NCBI GenBank assembly: GCA_020796225.1
Contig: CM036762.1
Location: 11,892,414 to 11,956,413 of the forward strand
Length of the DNA stretch: 64,000 bases
Direction of reading: 5' to 3'
Source of the DNA: Arion vulgaris
Lineage: Eukaryota > Mollusca > Gastropoda > Stylommatophora > Arionidae
The translations under genes were made by a program, and so were the position numbers. Positions 36,001 through 41,604 of this stretch are shown piece after piece. The stretch's first letter is position 1. The number at the start of each line of letters is the position of its first letter. The notes below the pieces were generated by a model. That model searched no databases. It was not told the DNA's origin and was given only the letters and a program-made list of their open reading frames with translations.

Positions 36001-37179
36001 CTAAAATCGATGTTGAATCGATCAAGCGATTTACGCAGTTTGAAGTTACTCGCCGTGCAGGCCGAACTGAATGCCTGAAAGGCAGAGTGAGAGGTGTGTT
36101 TAATAAGCGAGCCACGGGAACCATCAGTATGCATACTCTTCGATATCTGTTGGGAGACTGAGCACCTATGCGTCTGCACTGAGTACAATGACGTCAGTTT
36201 AGTAACCAATAACCAATAGATACAAAGGAAGCATTTGTTGGTGAATATCAGTCTAATTTAATGTTACAATCTTAATGCATATCAGTAATCTGAGACAGTG
36301 GAGAAGCAGAAATCATATTATAATTATCAAACAATATTGCTTGAATGAAAATCTTGCATATTTTCTTGTTAAATACGATAGCAACTGAAAAGTTTTAAAT
36401 ACGAAGAAATTGAGCATCATTGGAGACTACCAGTAGAAGCCGAAGATAGGGGTGAATTGGTCATGTGTGTCGTATGCCAGTTGGAGCATCGATTAGAACA
36501 GCTTTTCGATGAGCAGCTGATCGACAAAAGAAGGCATGAACTGGCATGGGTCACATGGAGAAGAGCTCTCTAAAGAGAGTTGAAAGATGTGGGAAAACAA
36601 TTAATAGAAAGACCGCATAACTTCAATGTCTTATATATCAAACGGGACGCTAGGTGAATATAGCTAGATAGCTTCTGATAGGAACGTTGTATAGATTGAC
36701 TTTTGCGATGGTTGCAGCATTGGAGGACGGAGCAAGCATTGGAAGTCTTAATGTGCAATTATGTCGATCAAATATAGATATATAGATTAATTTAATCAAA
36801 ATATGTTATTAAAAAAACAATCATCTTCTTTATTACTAATTATTTCAACAAATAAATCAGTTGCAAAGACAATTTATAGTCGACCTTATAAGGTATTACT
36901 TACTATATTGGTATTAGCGATATTTACATAATTAGTATTTGCTAATTCATATTAATTTAAGCAGACTAATTTAATGAATACCTTACAGCAGCTATTTCTT
37001 TATCAACAGGATATCTGCTTGAAGTTACCAACAGTTTCGACATTCCTTTCCATTATGTGGGATTTGCTCTTTACGTCAGTTCTGGTCTAATGCTGATGGA
37101 GAAATGTGGACGGACTCTCAACAATAAACAGCAAAATCGGGAAAATCCTAATGTTGAAGTCACTCTGGTCATCAACTAA
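15357..37179 (+). CDS. Monocarboxylate-transporter-like protein (SLC16 / MCT family), seven coding exons
   Basis: Join 15357-15534, 19490-19633, 23173-23316, 24200-25171, 26725-26810, 29726-29942 and 37010-37179: 1911 nt in one frame, 636 residues plus TAA. It is a predicted 12-helix major-facilitator membrane carrier. The family signature before helix 1 is present as DHGWAW (residues 50-55; usually D/E-G-x-W-x-W). The second signature, Y-F-x-K/R-R-R-x-L-A, is clear as YFRRRRSLA (173-181) followed by NAGIS. A long Ser/Asn/Gln-rich loop (about 233-410) separates helices 6 and 7, as in MCTs. In helix 8 the Asp and Arg that MCT1 needs (D302, R306) align with Asn482 and Ser486, so proton-coupled monocarboxylate transport should not be assumed. 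Introns are long and repeat-filled. A non-coding 5' exon is possible: caaactag precedes the start by 12 bases. The substrate is unknown. Confidence 0.9.
15601..15762. mobile_element. hAT-type MITE, short form
   Basis: A 162-bp element begins cagtggcggctcgt and ends acgagccgccactg, its inverted complement. It is flanked by a perfect 8-bp duplication ATTTTAAT (15593-15600 and 15763-15770). An 8-bp duplication with a CA-G ending points to the hAT superfamily. No coding capacity. It lies 66 bp past the exon-1 donor. Confidence 0.9.
15935..16120. repeat. Microsatellite-rich stretch, (AGT)n with degenerate copies
   Basis: Imperfect gtagtagtagt runs are mixed with a repeated tgcagcagtagtagtatttg / caacactagttgtagtag segment. 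It lies in intron 1 next to a MITE. Confidence 0.85.
16129..16294. mobile_element. hAT-type MITE, short form (second copy)
   Basis: A 166-bp relative of the 15601 element: tagtggcggatcgt at one end and acgagccgccactg at the other. It is flanked by gtagtagt on both sides, which is compatible with an 8-bp duplication but sits in a (GTA)n microsatellite, so that alone is weak. Confidence 0.8.
16303..17421. other. Intron 1 interior, nothing recognised
   Basis: Intron of the transporter gene. No known repeat or conserved frame was found. A gtacaggtgcatctgtacgt / ggtgtacatacaggtg cluster lies near 17101-17150. Confidence 0.4.
17561..17757 (+). mobile_element. SINE family A, the only + strand copy
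   Basis: It runs from tgcccgtctgcccagcgtgt to ctggatcgg plus A-run, with the flanking duplication aaagaagaaatta (17548-17560 and 17758-17770). The empty site survives in the sister hAT-type element near 21955-21970, which confirms the insertion. Confidence 0.88.
17985..18039. repeat. (TA)n microsatellite
   Basis: An uninterrupted run of about 27 TA units inside the hAT-type element; the sister copy near 22175 has almost none. Confidence 0.95.
18448..18738. repeat. Tandem array, 29-bp unit, ~10 copies
   Basis: The unit cactacacgtatagagttg + ttaaagttat repeats ten times; the last three units share cttcacgtacagagtt. The same array is present inverted at 45195-45425 and forms the outer edge of the inverted duplication. 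Confidence 0.95.
18980..19335 (+). pseudogene. LINE 3' end fragment in intron 1
   Basis: The + strand encodes, with frame breaks, a classic LINE C-terminus: DLWIRTG (19031), a VGHTLRKAQLSVTRHAL-like segment (19093-19140), a Gly-Arg-Pro-Lys-rich segment (19160-19190) and DREEWRTTVDALCSTRGGE (19260-19318). It ends in a gtaagtaagta simple tail. Its copy is at 44615-44975 on the - strand. Confidence 0.8.
19490..19633 (+). CDS. SLC16-like gene, exon 2
   Basis: Acceptor tattcccag|g and donor gggt|gtaagt bound 144 nt. It encodes helix 1's end, a short loop and helix 2 (GCFLITFVMSLYDQVLAVMF, then VTTAAVVFTVYAFTFSIG). An inverted copy with the same splice sites is at 44119-44262. Confidence 0.88.
19640..21122. 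repeat. Minisatellite, 24-bp unit, ~62 copies, at the intron-2 5' end
   Basis: The unit cttgttcacatctccttaca + tacg begins immediately behind the exon-2 donor. Most units are identical or differ at tac/taa/tat; a few have indels (20317-20330, 20448, 20476-20490, 20610-20625). As 24 is a multiple of 3, all three forward frames stay open (for example VHISLHTL repeated), but these are not genes: they sit in an intron and have no start context. Confidence 0.97.
21185..21500 (+). pseudogene. LINE 3' end with C-terminal zinc-finger-like segment
   Basis: It aligns with 46530-46830: atagctgagaatcgttgt, gttgaggcacagagaaaacg, tatgccccacctgtg and a cagcacacgtctgagg end. In the better copy this encodes CPTCDRGFCSRIGLYNHLRTH. 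Here stops and indels break the frame. Confidence 0.75.
21640..21829. repeat. Dispersed repeat, family H
   Basis: actgattgaaggataggacc, attgcacttctgtaagtaac, gaagatctcagcggtagtgc and tttatgatctttctag follow the order seen at 6490 and 14574. Confidence 0.6.
21838..22283. mobile_element. hAT-type non-autonomous element (intact sister copy)
   Basis: A 446-bp relative of the 17430 element, starting cagcgtttcccaaagtggac and ending gtttgggaatctatg. The flanks ttctagtt (21830-21837) and ttacggtt (22284-22291) match 6 of 8, a decayed 8-bp duplication. It lacks both the SINE and the long (TA)n. Confidence 0.65.
22345..22475 (+). mobile_element. SINE-like repeat, family D, 5' part
   Basis: gtggttacctagggcccaaa, aatagaaccactgttacctg and cacgcatgtcgtaaaaggta match the first half of family D; the 3' part is replaced by unrelated sequence. 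Confidence 0.6.
22485..22715 (+). repeat. Family F repeat end with (GA)n tail
   Basis: It is the inverted complement of 50625-50815: cgaaccgagtaaacgctgac, ggataagcaccagggctcca, gcatgaatcagatttccaca and ggagatctggtacatcggtc, ending in a (GA)n tail at 22680-22703. The microsatellite tail suggests the 3' end of a retroelement. Confidence 0.65.
22775..23030 (-). mobile_element. SINE family B, near full length
   Basis: On the - strand it has the A-box-like gtggttaagtgtttaagccc, a gggttcgagtccgg B-box (about 22958-22971), the gcaatactttcggcagatgg counterpart and the accccatacggctcggtcc segment inverted. It lies in intron 2 of the transporter gene. Confidence 0.75.
23173..23316 (+). CDS. SLC16-like gene, exon 3
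   Basis: The acceptor tatactttccag|cc gives TCC (Ser108) with the last base of exon 2; the donor is aaag|gtagga. The 144 nt encode helix 3 and helix 4 regions (IVSTNILIPKYGDRIVIVIA, then AFSPNIAFYLTFHLFKG). The KYGDR turn is in the position where MCTs have an R/K-x-G-x-R loop. Confidence 0.87.
23545..23815 (-). pseudogene. LINE 3' end fragment
   Basis: The - strand matches the end of the LINE at 6950-7680, including the aatcaagtggttcggccatc segment and the tail ttaagataagataagat. It sits in intron 3. Confidence 0.75.
24200..25171 (+). CDS. SLC16-like gene, exon 4 (large exon)
   Basis: Acceptor actttctag|g and donor ggg|g-gtacgt bound 972 nt (residues 156-480). It encodes helix 5, the conserved HYFRRRRSLATSITNAGIS segment, helix 6 (GTLLIISGIEMQAIAVGMLL), the long polar cytoplasmic loop (about 177 residues rich in Ser, Asn, Gln and Thr), and helix 7 (LIRLLLASTAFGTLLQYIGA). 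An extended open frame past 25171 (to 25245) is intronic. Confidence 0.9.
25400..25672 (+). mobile_element. SINE-like repeat, family C
   Basis: It contains a tgttgccgtgacttacaagt head, acatgtcgtaagaggtgaat, accctagtaaataaaaagct, aatcgctcttaggctcgaat and caagtggtcaatatggagct, then an A/G-rich tail. It lies in intron 4. Confidence 0.7.
25985..26135 (+). mobile_element. SINE family E, degenerate
   Basis: A tRNA-like head (gtagtgagctagatcacaac, B-box-like ggttcaaactgg) is followed by a gtgggattttttcaaaagat and cgttcagaaagcagggac body as in family E (27483, 30259). The 3' end is lost. Confidence 0.5.
26140..26600 (+). pseudogene. LINE fragment with RNase H domain end
   Basis: The frame encodes TWIYCPGHAGVYGNERADRL (26230-26289), the RNase H motif around the last catalytic Asp, then KMDKRDILRSLRDC. 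After a frameshift near 26475 it matches the 35815 copy through EHLWVCLECN (26531-26560) to a ccaataaccaataacc tail. There is no reverse transcriptase upstream; it is 5'-truncated, in intron 4. Confidence 0.8.
26725..26810 (+). CDS. SLC16-like gene, exon 5 (small exon)
   Basis: Acceptor tcatcaccag|gt and donor ttgccag|gtaatt bound 86 nt that restore the frame between exons 4 and 6. It encodes helix 8 and the following loop (VNLFSSLLQGIFIDCRLITA). This is where MCT1 has the essential Asp302 and Arg306; here the aligned residues are Asn482 and Ser486. Confidence 0.82.
26945..27230 (+). mobile_element. SINE-like repeat, family C with (GAA)n tail
   Basis: It has a head with gtgttgctagagcccgcggg and agtaccactgcgacatacaa, a mutated core (ggctggtcgtagaaacgact), ccctagtaaataaaaatcat, and a 3' (gaa)n tail at 27192-27226. 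It lies in intron 5. Confidence 0.72.
27257..27457. repeat. Three perfect tandem copies of a 67-bp unit
   Basis: Each unit starts caatagttgcaaccacagac and ends ccaatattgaaag; I saw no mismatch between the three. Such identity suggests a recent duplication (or an assembly effect). Confidence 0.97.
27483..27715 (+). mobile_element. tRNA-like SINE, family E
   Basis: The tRNA-like head has A-box-like tggcctaggggatag and B-box-like gagttcgaatc (27529-27539). The body has cgcgtggatttttacaagga and gcaatggcaaactactgtac. It ends tcctgtaaaggatatgcaat. It is flanked by tagggcgt at 27475-27482 and 27716-27723. The 3' tail resembles the 3' tail of the LINE at 34640-34680. Confidence 0.78.
27724..28807. 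other. Intron 5, short degenerate GAGGACA repeats
   Basis: From about 27760 to 27935 a ~20-bp motif around cctggaggacatg recurs about nine times with much variation. Downstream (28060-28800) nothing is recognised. The + and - open frames here have no recognisable domain. Confidence 0.5.
28820..28983 (-). mobile_element. SINE family A, internally deleted
   Basis: The body and A-tail are intact but about 40 bp covering the B box and part of the head are missing (join near 28955). The flanks ttcagatgcatt (28808-28819) and ttcggatacatt (28984-28995) match 10 of 12. Confidence 0.8.
29000..29480. repeat. Minisatellite, 31-bp unit, ~15 copies
   Basis: The unit aagatatctctagaaggaac + ggtgtctggag repeats about 15 times, the first half nearly identical, the second half with ataattctagaaggtac variants. 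It runs directly into a LINE C-terminal coding segment at 29481, and the unit itself reads as the LINE motif K-I-I-L-E-G-T-V-S-G-R-R. Confidence 0.93.
29481..29645 (+). pseudogene. LINE C-terminus behind the minisatellite
   Basis: With small frame changes it encodes an Arg-rich stretch, then VQDVTDELRMTAADVGHF and a C-x-G-S-K-V-P-N-G-Q-A-T end followed by a (gat)n tail. This is the same LINE type as 52965-53450 (- strand). It lies in intron 5. Confidence 0.7.
29726..29942 (+). CDS. SLC16-like gene, exon 6
   Basis: Acceptor cgtttacag|atc and donor ttag|gttagc bound 217 nt (residues 509-581). It encodes helices 9-11: TVGTMCHLIHFFTSFQTLLL, a GMFGGARMSLMPVVAMDFVG segment and LGFNAMVATLSLSLHHPFLG. 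The Gly-rich helix 10 and 'VG...LS.ALG' pattern fit the MCT C-terminal half. Confidence 0.87.
29990..30185 (-). pseudogene. LINE C-terminus fragment
   Basis: The - strand encodes RPRRRWIHDLTDDLSPTAAA and a following LEYDSKFPKG segment: the same C-terminal module as 29481 and 52965, with a (aatgat)n tail. It is just past exon 6, in intron 6, opposite in direction to the 29481 copy. Confidence 0.7.
30259..30722 (+). mobile_element. SINE family E interrupted by a SINE family A
   Basis: The tRNA-like head (gtctgtggcttaggggatag, B box gagtttgaatc) and body match 27483. It is split by a family A SINE at 30450-30654 and flanked by tagcatcagcc at 30248-30258 and 30723-30733 (11 bp, perfect). Confidence 0.82.
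30450..30654 (-). mobile_element. SINE family A nested in SINE family E
   Basis: A full-length - strand copy. The flanks acaaacagcgtt (30438-30449) and acaaagagcgtt (30655-30666) differ at one base, so it inserted after the family E SINE. Confidence 0.85.
30969..33179 (-). mobile_element. piggyBac-type DNA transposon, left-arm copy
   Basis: The ends are ccctttgaaccc (30969-30980) and gggttcacgggg (33168-33179), near-perfect inverted. TTAA, the piggyBac target, precedes the first end (30965-30968); the second TTAA is not recognisable. A single transposase gene on the - strand fills it. It is a dead copy. Confidence 0.82.
31060..32946 (-). pseudogene. piggyBac transposase, left-arm copy (broken)
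   Basis: The start MKRHAENFGNGHSKRITTEQ is at 32946; an acidic N-terminus (NDSEDELDLEYDYSDN) follows. The DDE core is visible in pieces: SLDKGMIPTKSRLGF (about 32110), VTDRFYNSVTLFDKL (about 31880) and the CIDYNTFMGGCDVND end (about 31560). The Cys-rich C-terminal finger is at 31070-31215. Lesions: a stop after the DVQETHIVK segment (32737), a stop before the MEHTINKPRYEDYWYSSAK segment shared with the other copy, more stops at 31980-32070 and a frameshift at the end. Confidence 0.85.
33440..34680 (+). pseudogene. LINE reverse transcriptase 3' part, left arm (MITE inside)
   Basis: The RT starts at a GVRQ segment, is interrupted by the MITE, and resumes as SPYLFDIYAENIMR (33805). The catalytic loop is eroded to ELRYTDHTVLL (33911). 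Then come the ESYEYLGSIINNN, YGCESW-like, GRIKHHGGLERTILEGMVPG and RRGRPRRRWLQYIKETMNMT segments. It ends tcctataaaggatatgcacc. Several frameshifts. Confidence 0.8.
33466..33785. mobile_element. hAT-type MITE, long form (left arm)
   Basis: A 320-bp element with caatggtggctcgt / gacgagccggcactg ends and a perfect 8-bp duplication CAGAGATG (33458-33465 and 33786-33793) that interrupts the LINE RT frame. The terminal ~60 bp match the short form at 15601; the middle is different. Confidence 0.9.
35030..35295 (+). pseudogene. LINE post-RT fragment
   Basis: With frame breaks it encodes WVGHTVRRND-like, ALTYEAKGSEKRGRPMDTLK and RTLLREERNIG segments, the usual C-terminal module. A second, more decayed copy of the same family is at 52005-52180. 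Confidence 0.65.
35296..35812. other. Intron 6, nothing recognised
   Basis: AT-rich with no recognisable protein. It lies in the spacer between the inverted arms. Confidence 0.35.
35815..36215 (+). pseudogene. LINE fragment with RNase H domain end
   Basis: It encodes RTWIYCPGHAGVYGNERADR (35847-35906), then (after one extra base near 35930) LKMDKRDVLRSLRDC and a GVFNKRATGTISMHTLRYLL segment, and ends in the tail agtaaccaataaccaata. It is the same family as 26140-26600. Confidence 0.82.
36400..36600 (+). pseudogene. Degenerate LINE post-RT fragment
   Basis: A GHVCRMP-like segment (36455-36485: tggtcatgtgtgtcgtatgcc) followed by gttggagcatcgattagaac resembles LINE C-termini, but many stops are present. 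The family is not certain. Confidence 0.45.
37010..37179 (+). CDS. SLC16-like gene, exon 7 (terminal)
   Basis: The acceptor tatcaacag|ga joins in phase with exon 6. It encodes helix 12 (DIPFHYVGFALYVSSGLMLM) and a short polar C-tail ending VEVTLVIN and TAA at 37177. A possible poly-A signal aataaa is at 37375-37380. It lies in the 4.9-kb spacer between the two inverted arms. Confidence 0.85.
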
Positions 37180-38104
37180 CGTGAAACTCCGTGCTAAATA
37201 ATCTTAATACCAATTAACAGGAGCACAACTGCTACAACGCTCTACTTATTGCTCAAAAAGGAAAAACAGTTTATAATTAAATTTAGCAACGATATTGTTC
37301 CACGCTCCCATACTCCAACATTTTGGGGGGGCTAAGCTCCACATCCACCTGACATAGAAACACTACATAATGGAAATAAAAAGGACGGATATAAGGAAAC
37401 AAAGCGTGATGTAGAAGCTGGCTGATACCACCTGAGGAGCTAATAGGCGAATCCTGAGTCAGGTATACATTGTCACAGTTTGACCGACCCTGAAATGTGC
37501 ATCATTGTCAAAGACATCAGCAGCCCACCCAAACAAACTGTCGTGGAAAATACTCAAAATCGATGTCGGCTTACTAGTTTTGAGAGCAATGAAATCTACA
37601 AGCATTGTAGAAATAGAAAAGATAGCAAACATCCAATAACTGAAAGACAGAACAATAAGAAAAGTTATTGTACATAATGAAAGGATCAAAAAAGTTCCAT
37701 TGCATGAAAAAATGGTAGCTAGAACAAAACACAGACTGAAGTGTACAAGTCTTAACCACAAAGCAAAGGAAATAAAAAAAAGGCATTCTCACAACTATGA
37801 AGTTATAACTCCATACCAGAAAGATTACTTATTGACCCATACTAACCAGTATCAGTAACAATAAATGTTTCATCCAACATCTGTAGATTGTCACGCAAAG
37901 AGGTAGAGCATAATTTAGTTAAGAATACAACCACAATGAAACACCATCACTACATTTCTAGAAGACACCTGGTAAAGAATTTACACAAACTCATCGGTAA
38001 TGGGGGTAGCTATGAATGGTGAAGCGAGAGTTTGCATTTAGCACCCATATGCCACTACTATCTCGCTGGCGGTAGTCGCTTGATGAATACGTTCCAACGA
38101 AGGA
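37180..38104. other. 3' UTR and intergenic, nothing recognised
   Basis: The first ~200 bases are probably the transporter 3' UTR. From 37440 to 38100 no conserved frame or repeat was matched. Confidence 0.4.
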
Positions 38105-38315
38105 GTTTCAGGGCTGTGAATCCCACTCGCTGACCAGATTGAAAGAGATGGGTGTCAATATTGGTGCAGCCCGAAAAGAACGACATACTAAATATGCAAA
38201 GAGATTGATTAATCAACATCGAACTGGCGTGTTGGGTCGCTGGACGCTGCTGGATTTGCTGAGGCGGAGATCGGAGTACCTATGGACATGTCCGGAGTGC
38301 TATGATGATAGTCTT
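38105..38315 (+). pseudogene. LINE C-terminal fragment
   Basis: It encodes a QHRTGVLGRWTLLDLLRRRS segment and EYLWTCPECYDD, a Cys-x2-Cys end like EHLWVCLECN in the RNase H LINE at 26140. The upstream part matches the inverted fragment at 12555-12785. Confidence 0.65.
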
Positions 38316-38431
38316 CATATAACTTATAACTCATACGTTCCAACTGCAAAGCAGAACTCTCAGCTTCATGATTGTGGTACAGCACATGTACAAGTTACAA
38401 GCACATGGTCTTTCTTACAGATTCACTGTCC

Positions 38432-38842
38432 GCTATACTAGCCATGGAACTCACTGTCCGCTATACCAGCCATGGAACTCACTGTCCGCTATACCAGCCA
38501 TGGAACTCACTGTCCGCTATACCAGCCATGGAACTCACTGTCCGCTATACCAGCCATGGAACTCACTGTCCGCTATACCAGCCATGGAACTCACTGTGCG
38601 CTATACCAGCCATGGAACTCACTGTCCGCTATACTAGCCATGGAACTCACTGTCCGCTATACTAGCCATGGAACTCACTGTCCGCTATACCAGCCATGGA
38701 ACTCACTGTCCGCTATACCAGCCATGGAACTCACTGTCCGCTATACCAGCCATGGAACTCACTGTCCGCTATACTAGCCATGGAACTCACTGTCCGCTAT
38801 ACCAGCCATGGAACTCACTGTCCGCTATACTAGCCATGGAGA
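38432..38842. repeat. Tandem array, 28-bp unit, ~14.5 copies
   Basis: The unit ccatggaactcactgtccgc + tataccag repeats with only c/t (accag/actag) and one c/g variants. Because 28 is not a multiple of 3, all frames pass through it; open frames here are artefacts. Confidence 0.97.
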
Positions 38843-39598
38843 CTAGATCCGCTGAGAGCACCTTACTCGACTGTCAAAAAAGGCAGACATTCACCTTTAG
38901 TTTATTCCATCTCACTGTGACATTAAAGGCAAGGAAATTGACAATATCTAGGCAGGACCAAAGAACAAATCTACCAACCACTGTTTCTTCAAGAGATCAC
39001 AACCATCATCAAGAGAAAATAAATCTGCAGTAGACTTCAAGACAAACACTGGATTTCATTATGGAAAGACTTTCTCAAAGACCTCAGCAGAAAAAACCAG
39101 GTCATTATATTTCACTTACATACCGGACACTGCAGACTCAACGGACACTTTCATAGACTATGACTAAGTCTCATCGATCGTTATTAGTGTCAACAGACAG
39201 AACAGACACCGACGCATGTCCTCCAAGACTGTCTGTTTCTTGGTGAGGTGAGAAGCAACATGGGGTCACACCCAGTCGGCATGAAAGATAAGCTTTAGGG
39301 AAACCGAACAGACCTAAATCTGACTGCTTGCGGTCCAGTGAGGAAAAATAATTAACCAGAGATCACAGAATTACCTGTTCCATATACTTAAAAAAACTGA
39401 ATAAAAGAAGAAATCAATGTGCAAATCATACTATTCTTAGCTTGTCATATTTTGGTTAGGCTTATGCTGACGTGATCAAGTGATATTCTTTAACTAATTA
39501 AAACGAAGAATTATTTAATTTTTAGAGTTGTGTATGTGTATATCATTTTCAAACCTGGTGTGTCCATCTGCAAACTATAAATAATAGAATAAAAAATC
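38843..39598. other. Intergenic, nothing recognised
   Basis: No conserved frame or matched repeat. The segment near 39075-39330 might be degenerate LINE sequence, but I cannot support that. Confidence 0.35.
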
Positions 39599-39691
39599 GT
39601 TAATTGCATATCCTTTACAGGACTTTGCGAATCAATCCCAGGTTTTTATGATTTTCCCAGGCTGTTTGTGATTTTTCTAGGCATTATTACG
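39599..39691 (-). mobile_element. SINE family E, 3' end fragment
   Basis: The - strand ends tcctgtaaaggatatgcaat as in the 27483 copy, and includes ttgattcgcaaagtcctgta and a gaaaaatcacaaacag segment. It stops exactly where the right arm of the inverted duplication begins. Confidence 0.65.
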
Positions 39692-39858
39692 GAGGAAGAG
39701 GGGGGATAAAAAGCCAGCTTTTCTTTCAACGAATTAAAAAATACAGAAACCCTTTGATATTAAATAAAAAGAAGTCAGGCGTTCTTGGCAGGAACTAGAG
39801 AGTGCTGACCATTTTTGGGGAACTCAAGAAATACCATCATCAAGGTGCATATCCTTTA

Positions 39859-40070
39859 ATTTTTTTATTTTTTCCGATCCAGAAGCACTTGAGCTTTTCA
39901 GCTCTTCGGCTCGGTGCCATGGACATCGTAACCCTTCGGTTCGGTGCCACGAACACCGTAAATCTGGGGAATCTGTGGCTTTTTCTGCCATCCCGCGGAA
40001 TTGAACCCGCATACACAGAGGGATAGTCACCCGTAGTCCAACGCGCTACGAACACGCTGGGCAGACGGGC
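39859..40070 (-). mobile_element. SINE family A, present only in the right arm
   Basis: A full-length copy flanked by the perfect 12-bp duplication gcatatccttta (39847-39858 and 40071-40082). The left arm has the uninterrupted empty site at about 34667-34680 (aaaggatatgcacc). It therefore inserted after the duplication. Confidence 0.92.
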
Positions 40071-40082
40071 GCATATCCTTTA

Positions 40083-41320
40083 TAGGACATTGCTCTCTTT
40101 GCAGCGCATCTGAAATTTACTCTGTCTCTAGCTAGTTCACCCACTTCGTCGATGGTCATGTTCATGGTTTCTTTAATATCTTGTAGCCATCTTCTTCTTG
40201 GTCTGCCTCTGCGTCCTGGGACCATGCCCTCTAGTATTGTTCTTTCCAGGCCACCGTGATGCTTGATGCAACCAAAGTATGTAATTTTTCTGAATAGCAT
40301 GTTGTCTATCAGCCAATTCTCTTTAACATTTAGTTCCCTCAGGGCATCAGTGTTCTGTCTTTTCTCTGTCCATGGTATTCGTAGGATCTTTCTGTAGCAT
40401 TTAGTTTCGAAGGACTGGATTTTCGTTCTTGTTTTTTTGTGTCATGGTCCATGATTCACAACCATAAGTAGCAACTGGAAAAATATATGCTCTCAATATT
40501 TTTAATTTAAATATTTTACTGGTATTTTGCCACATGTTCTTTATTGTGTTTAACTTCTTGATTGCTATTGCCAATTTTCTTGAGATCTCTTTGGAGCAGG
40601 CACCGTTATTGTTAATTATTGAACCCAAGTATTCATAGCTCTCTACACATTGGAGTTCTTAATTGTTTATTTGGATGTTAGGTGAGCCTTTTGCTTTGTC
40701 AGTTGACATGATTTTTGTCTTTTGTGTATTCAAATATAGATGTTGGTCTTCACTATGTTTCTTGGCCGTCATGATTAGGTTTTCCGAACCCTCTTTACTG
40801 GTGGATAATAAAACTGTATGGTCTGCGTATCTAAGCTCTGGTATGAATTTGGAGCCTATATTGAAAGGGTCGTAATTCACATAGTTGGCATCGTCTTTGA
40901 TCATTCCTCATGATGTTCTCCGCATATATATCGAATAAGTATGGGGACAAAATACATCTCTGCAGTGCCGGCTAGTCATTAAGAGCCAGTGGGACCGGGC
41001 CCCACCAAAAATAATGTATAACGTGTATTTATTCTCATTAAAATCCTTTATTCATAATTACTAATTTTAACGTGATACTAATTAGCGTTGAAATGAGAAT
41101 ATATAACGATAAATTATCACATACAGTTTTAAATTCAGCGTCGTTTCTCCCTAATTAGTATACTTTACGCAATTCTATCGCACTTTTTTAATGACCAGTA
41201 GAAATGAGGTCTATTGAGACAATGATTTTTGCGAAACGTTTTGTATGGTCCCACCAACAAAAATTATCACGAGCCGCCACTGCATCTCTGTCTTACCCCC
41301 AAGAAATACACTTAGAATTA
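40083..41320 (-). pseudogene. LINE reverse transcriptase 3' part, right arm (MITE inside)
   Basis: The - strand copy of 33440-34680. The RT loop reads PELRYADHTVLLSTSKEG (about 40815-40870; YADH where active RTs have YADD), then LNTQKTKIMSTDKAKGSPN, the EYLGSIINNN segment, YGCESWTMT (40440-40470) and ILEGMVPGRRGRPRRRWLQD (40195-40255). The copy is frameshifted near 40400 and by the MITE. Confidence 0.82.
40963..41282. mobile_element. hAT-type MITE, long form (right arm)
   Basis: The inverted counterpart of 33466-33785, also 320 bp, with the 8-bp duplication CATCTCTG (40955-40962 and 41283-41290). Its ends here are closer to consensus (cagtgccggct / acgagccgccactg). Confidence 0.9.
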
Positions 41321-41399
41321 AAAAAAGACTGTAAAATATCAATTACATCTTTAACTTAAGGGTCTACGGGTAAAGGATTGATGAAATGGCAGTTGCGTC

Positions 41400-41604
41400 A
41401 TTAAATTAACGGCCTACGGGCGAAGGATTGATTTTATTGCACTGGAGTTCGACATATGGCCCCGAGTCTCCGTCAAAAATGCAGAGAATGCTGTATAAAG
41501 CACTAATTTTGTAGCTGCAATAACAATTCTTGAAATCCCATGAAAAATTGGCATGTGACTCGGTCCGGTTTGAACTCACAATCTTGAGAACGACAGGCAA
41601 ACGG
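41400..41604 (-). mobile_element. SINE family B, right arm (split by piggyBac)
   Basis: The inverted counterpart of 33180-33360: gcgaaggattgattttattg, gcacactggagttcgacata-like, aacaattcttgaaatcccat and tttgaactcacaatcttgag. The head continues beyond the piggyBac at 43685-43697. Confidence 0.72.

Noticed and set aside
38368..39033. Open frames of repeated SAIPAMELTVRYTSHGTHCPLYQPWN type
   Set aside because: All arise from the 28-bp tandem array; the same residues appear in three overlapping frames.
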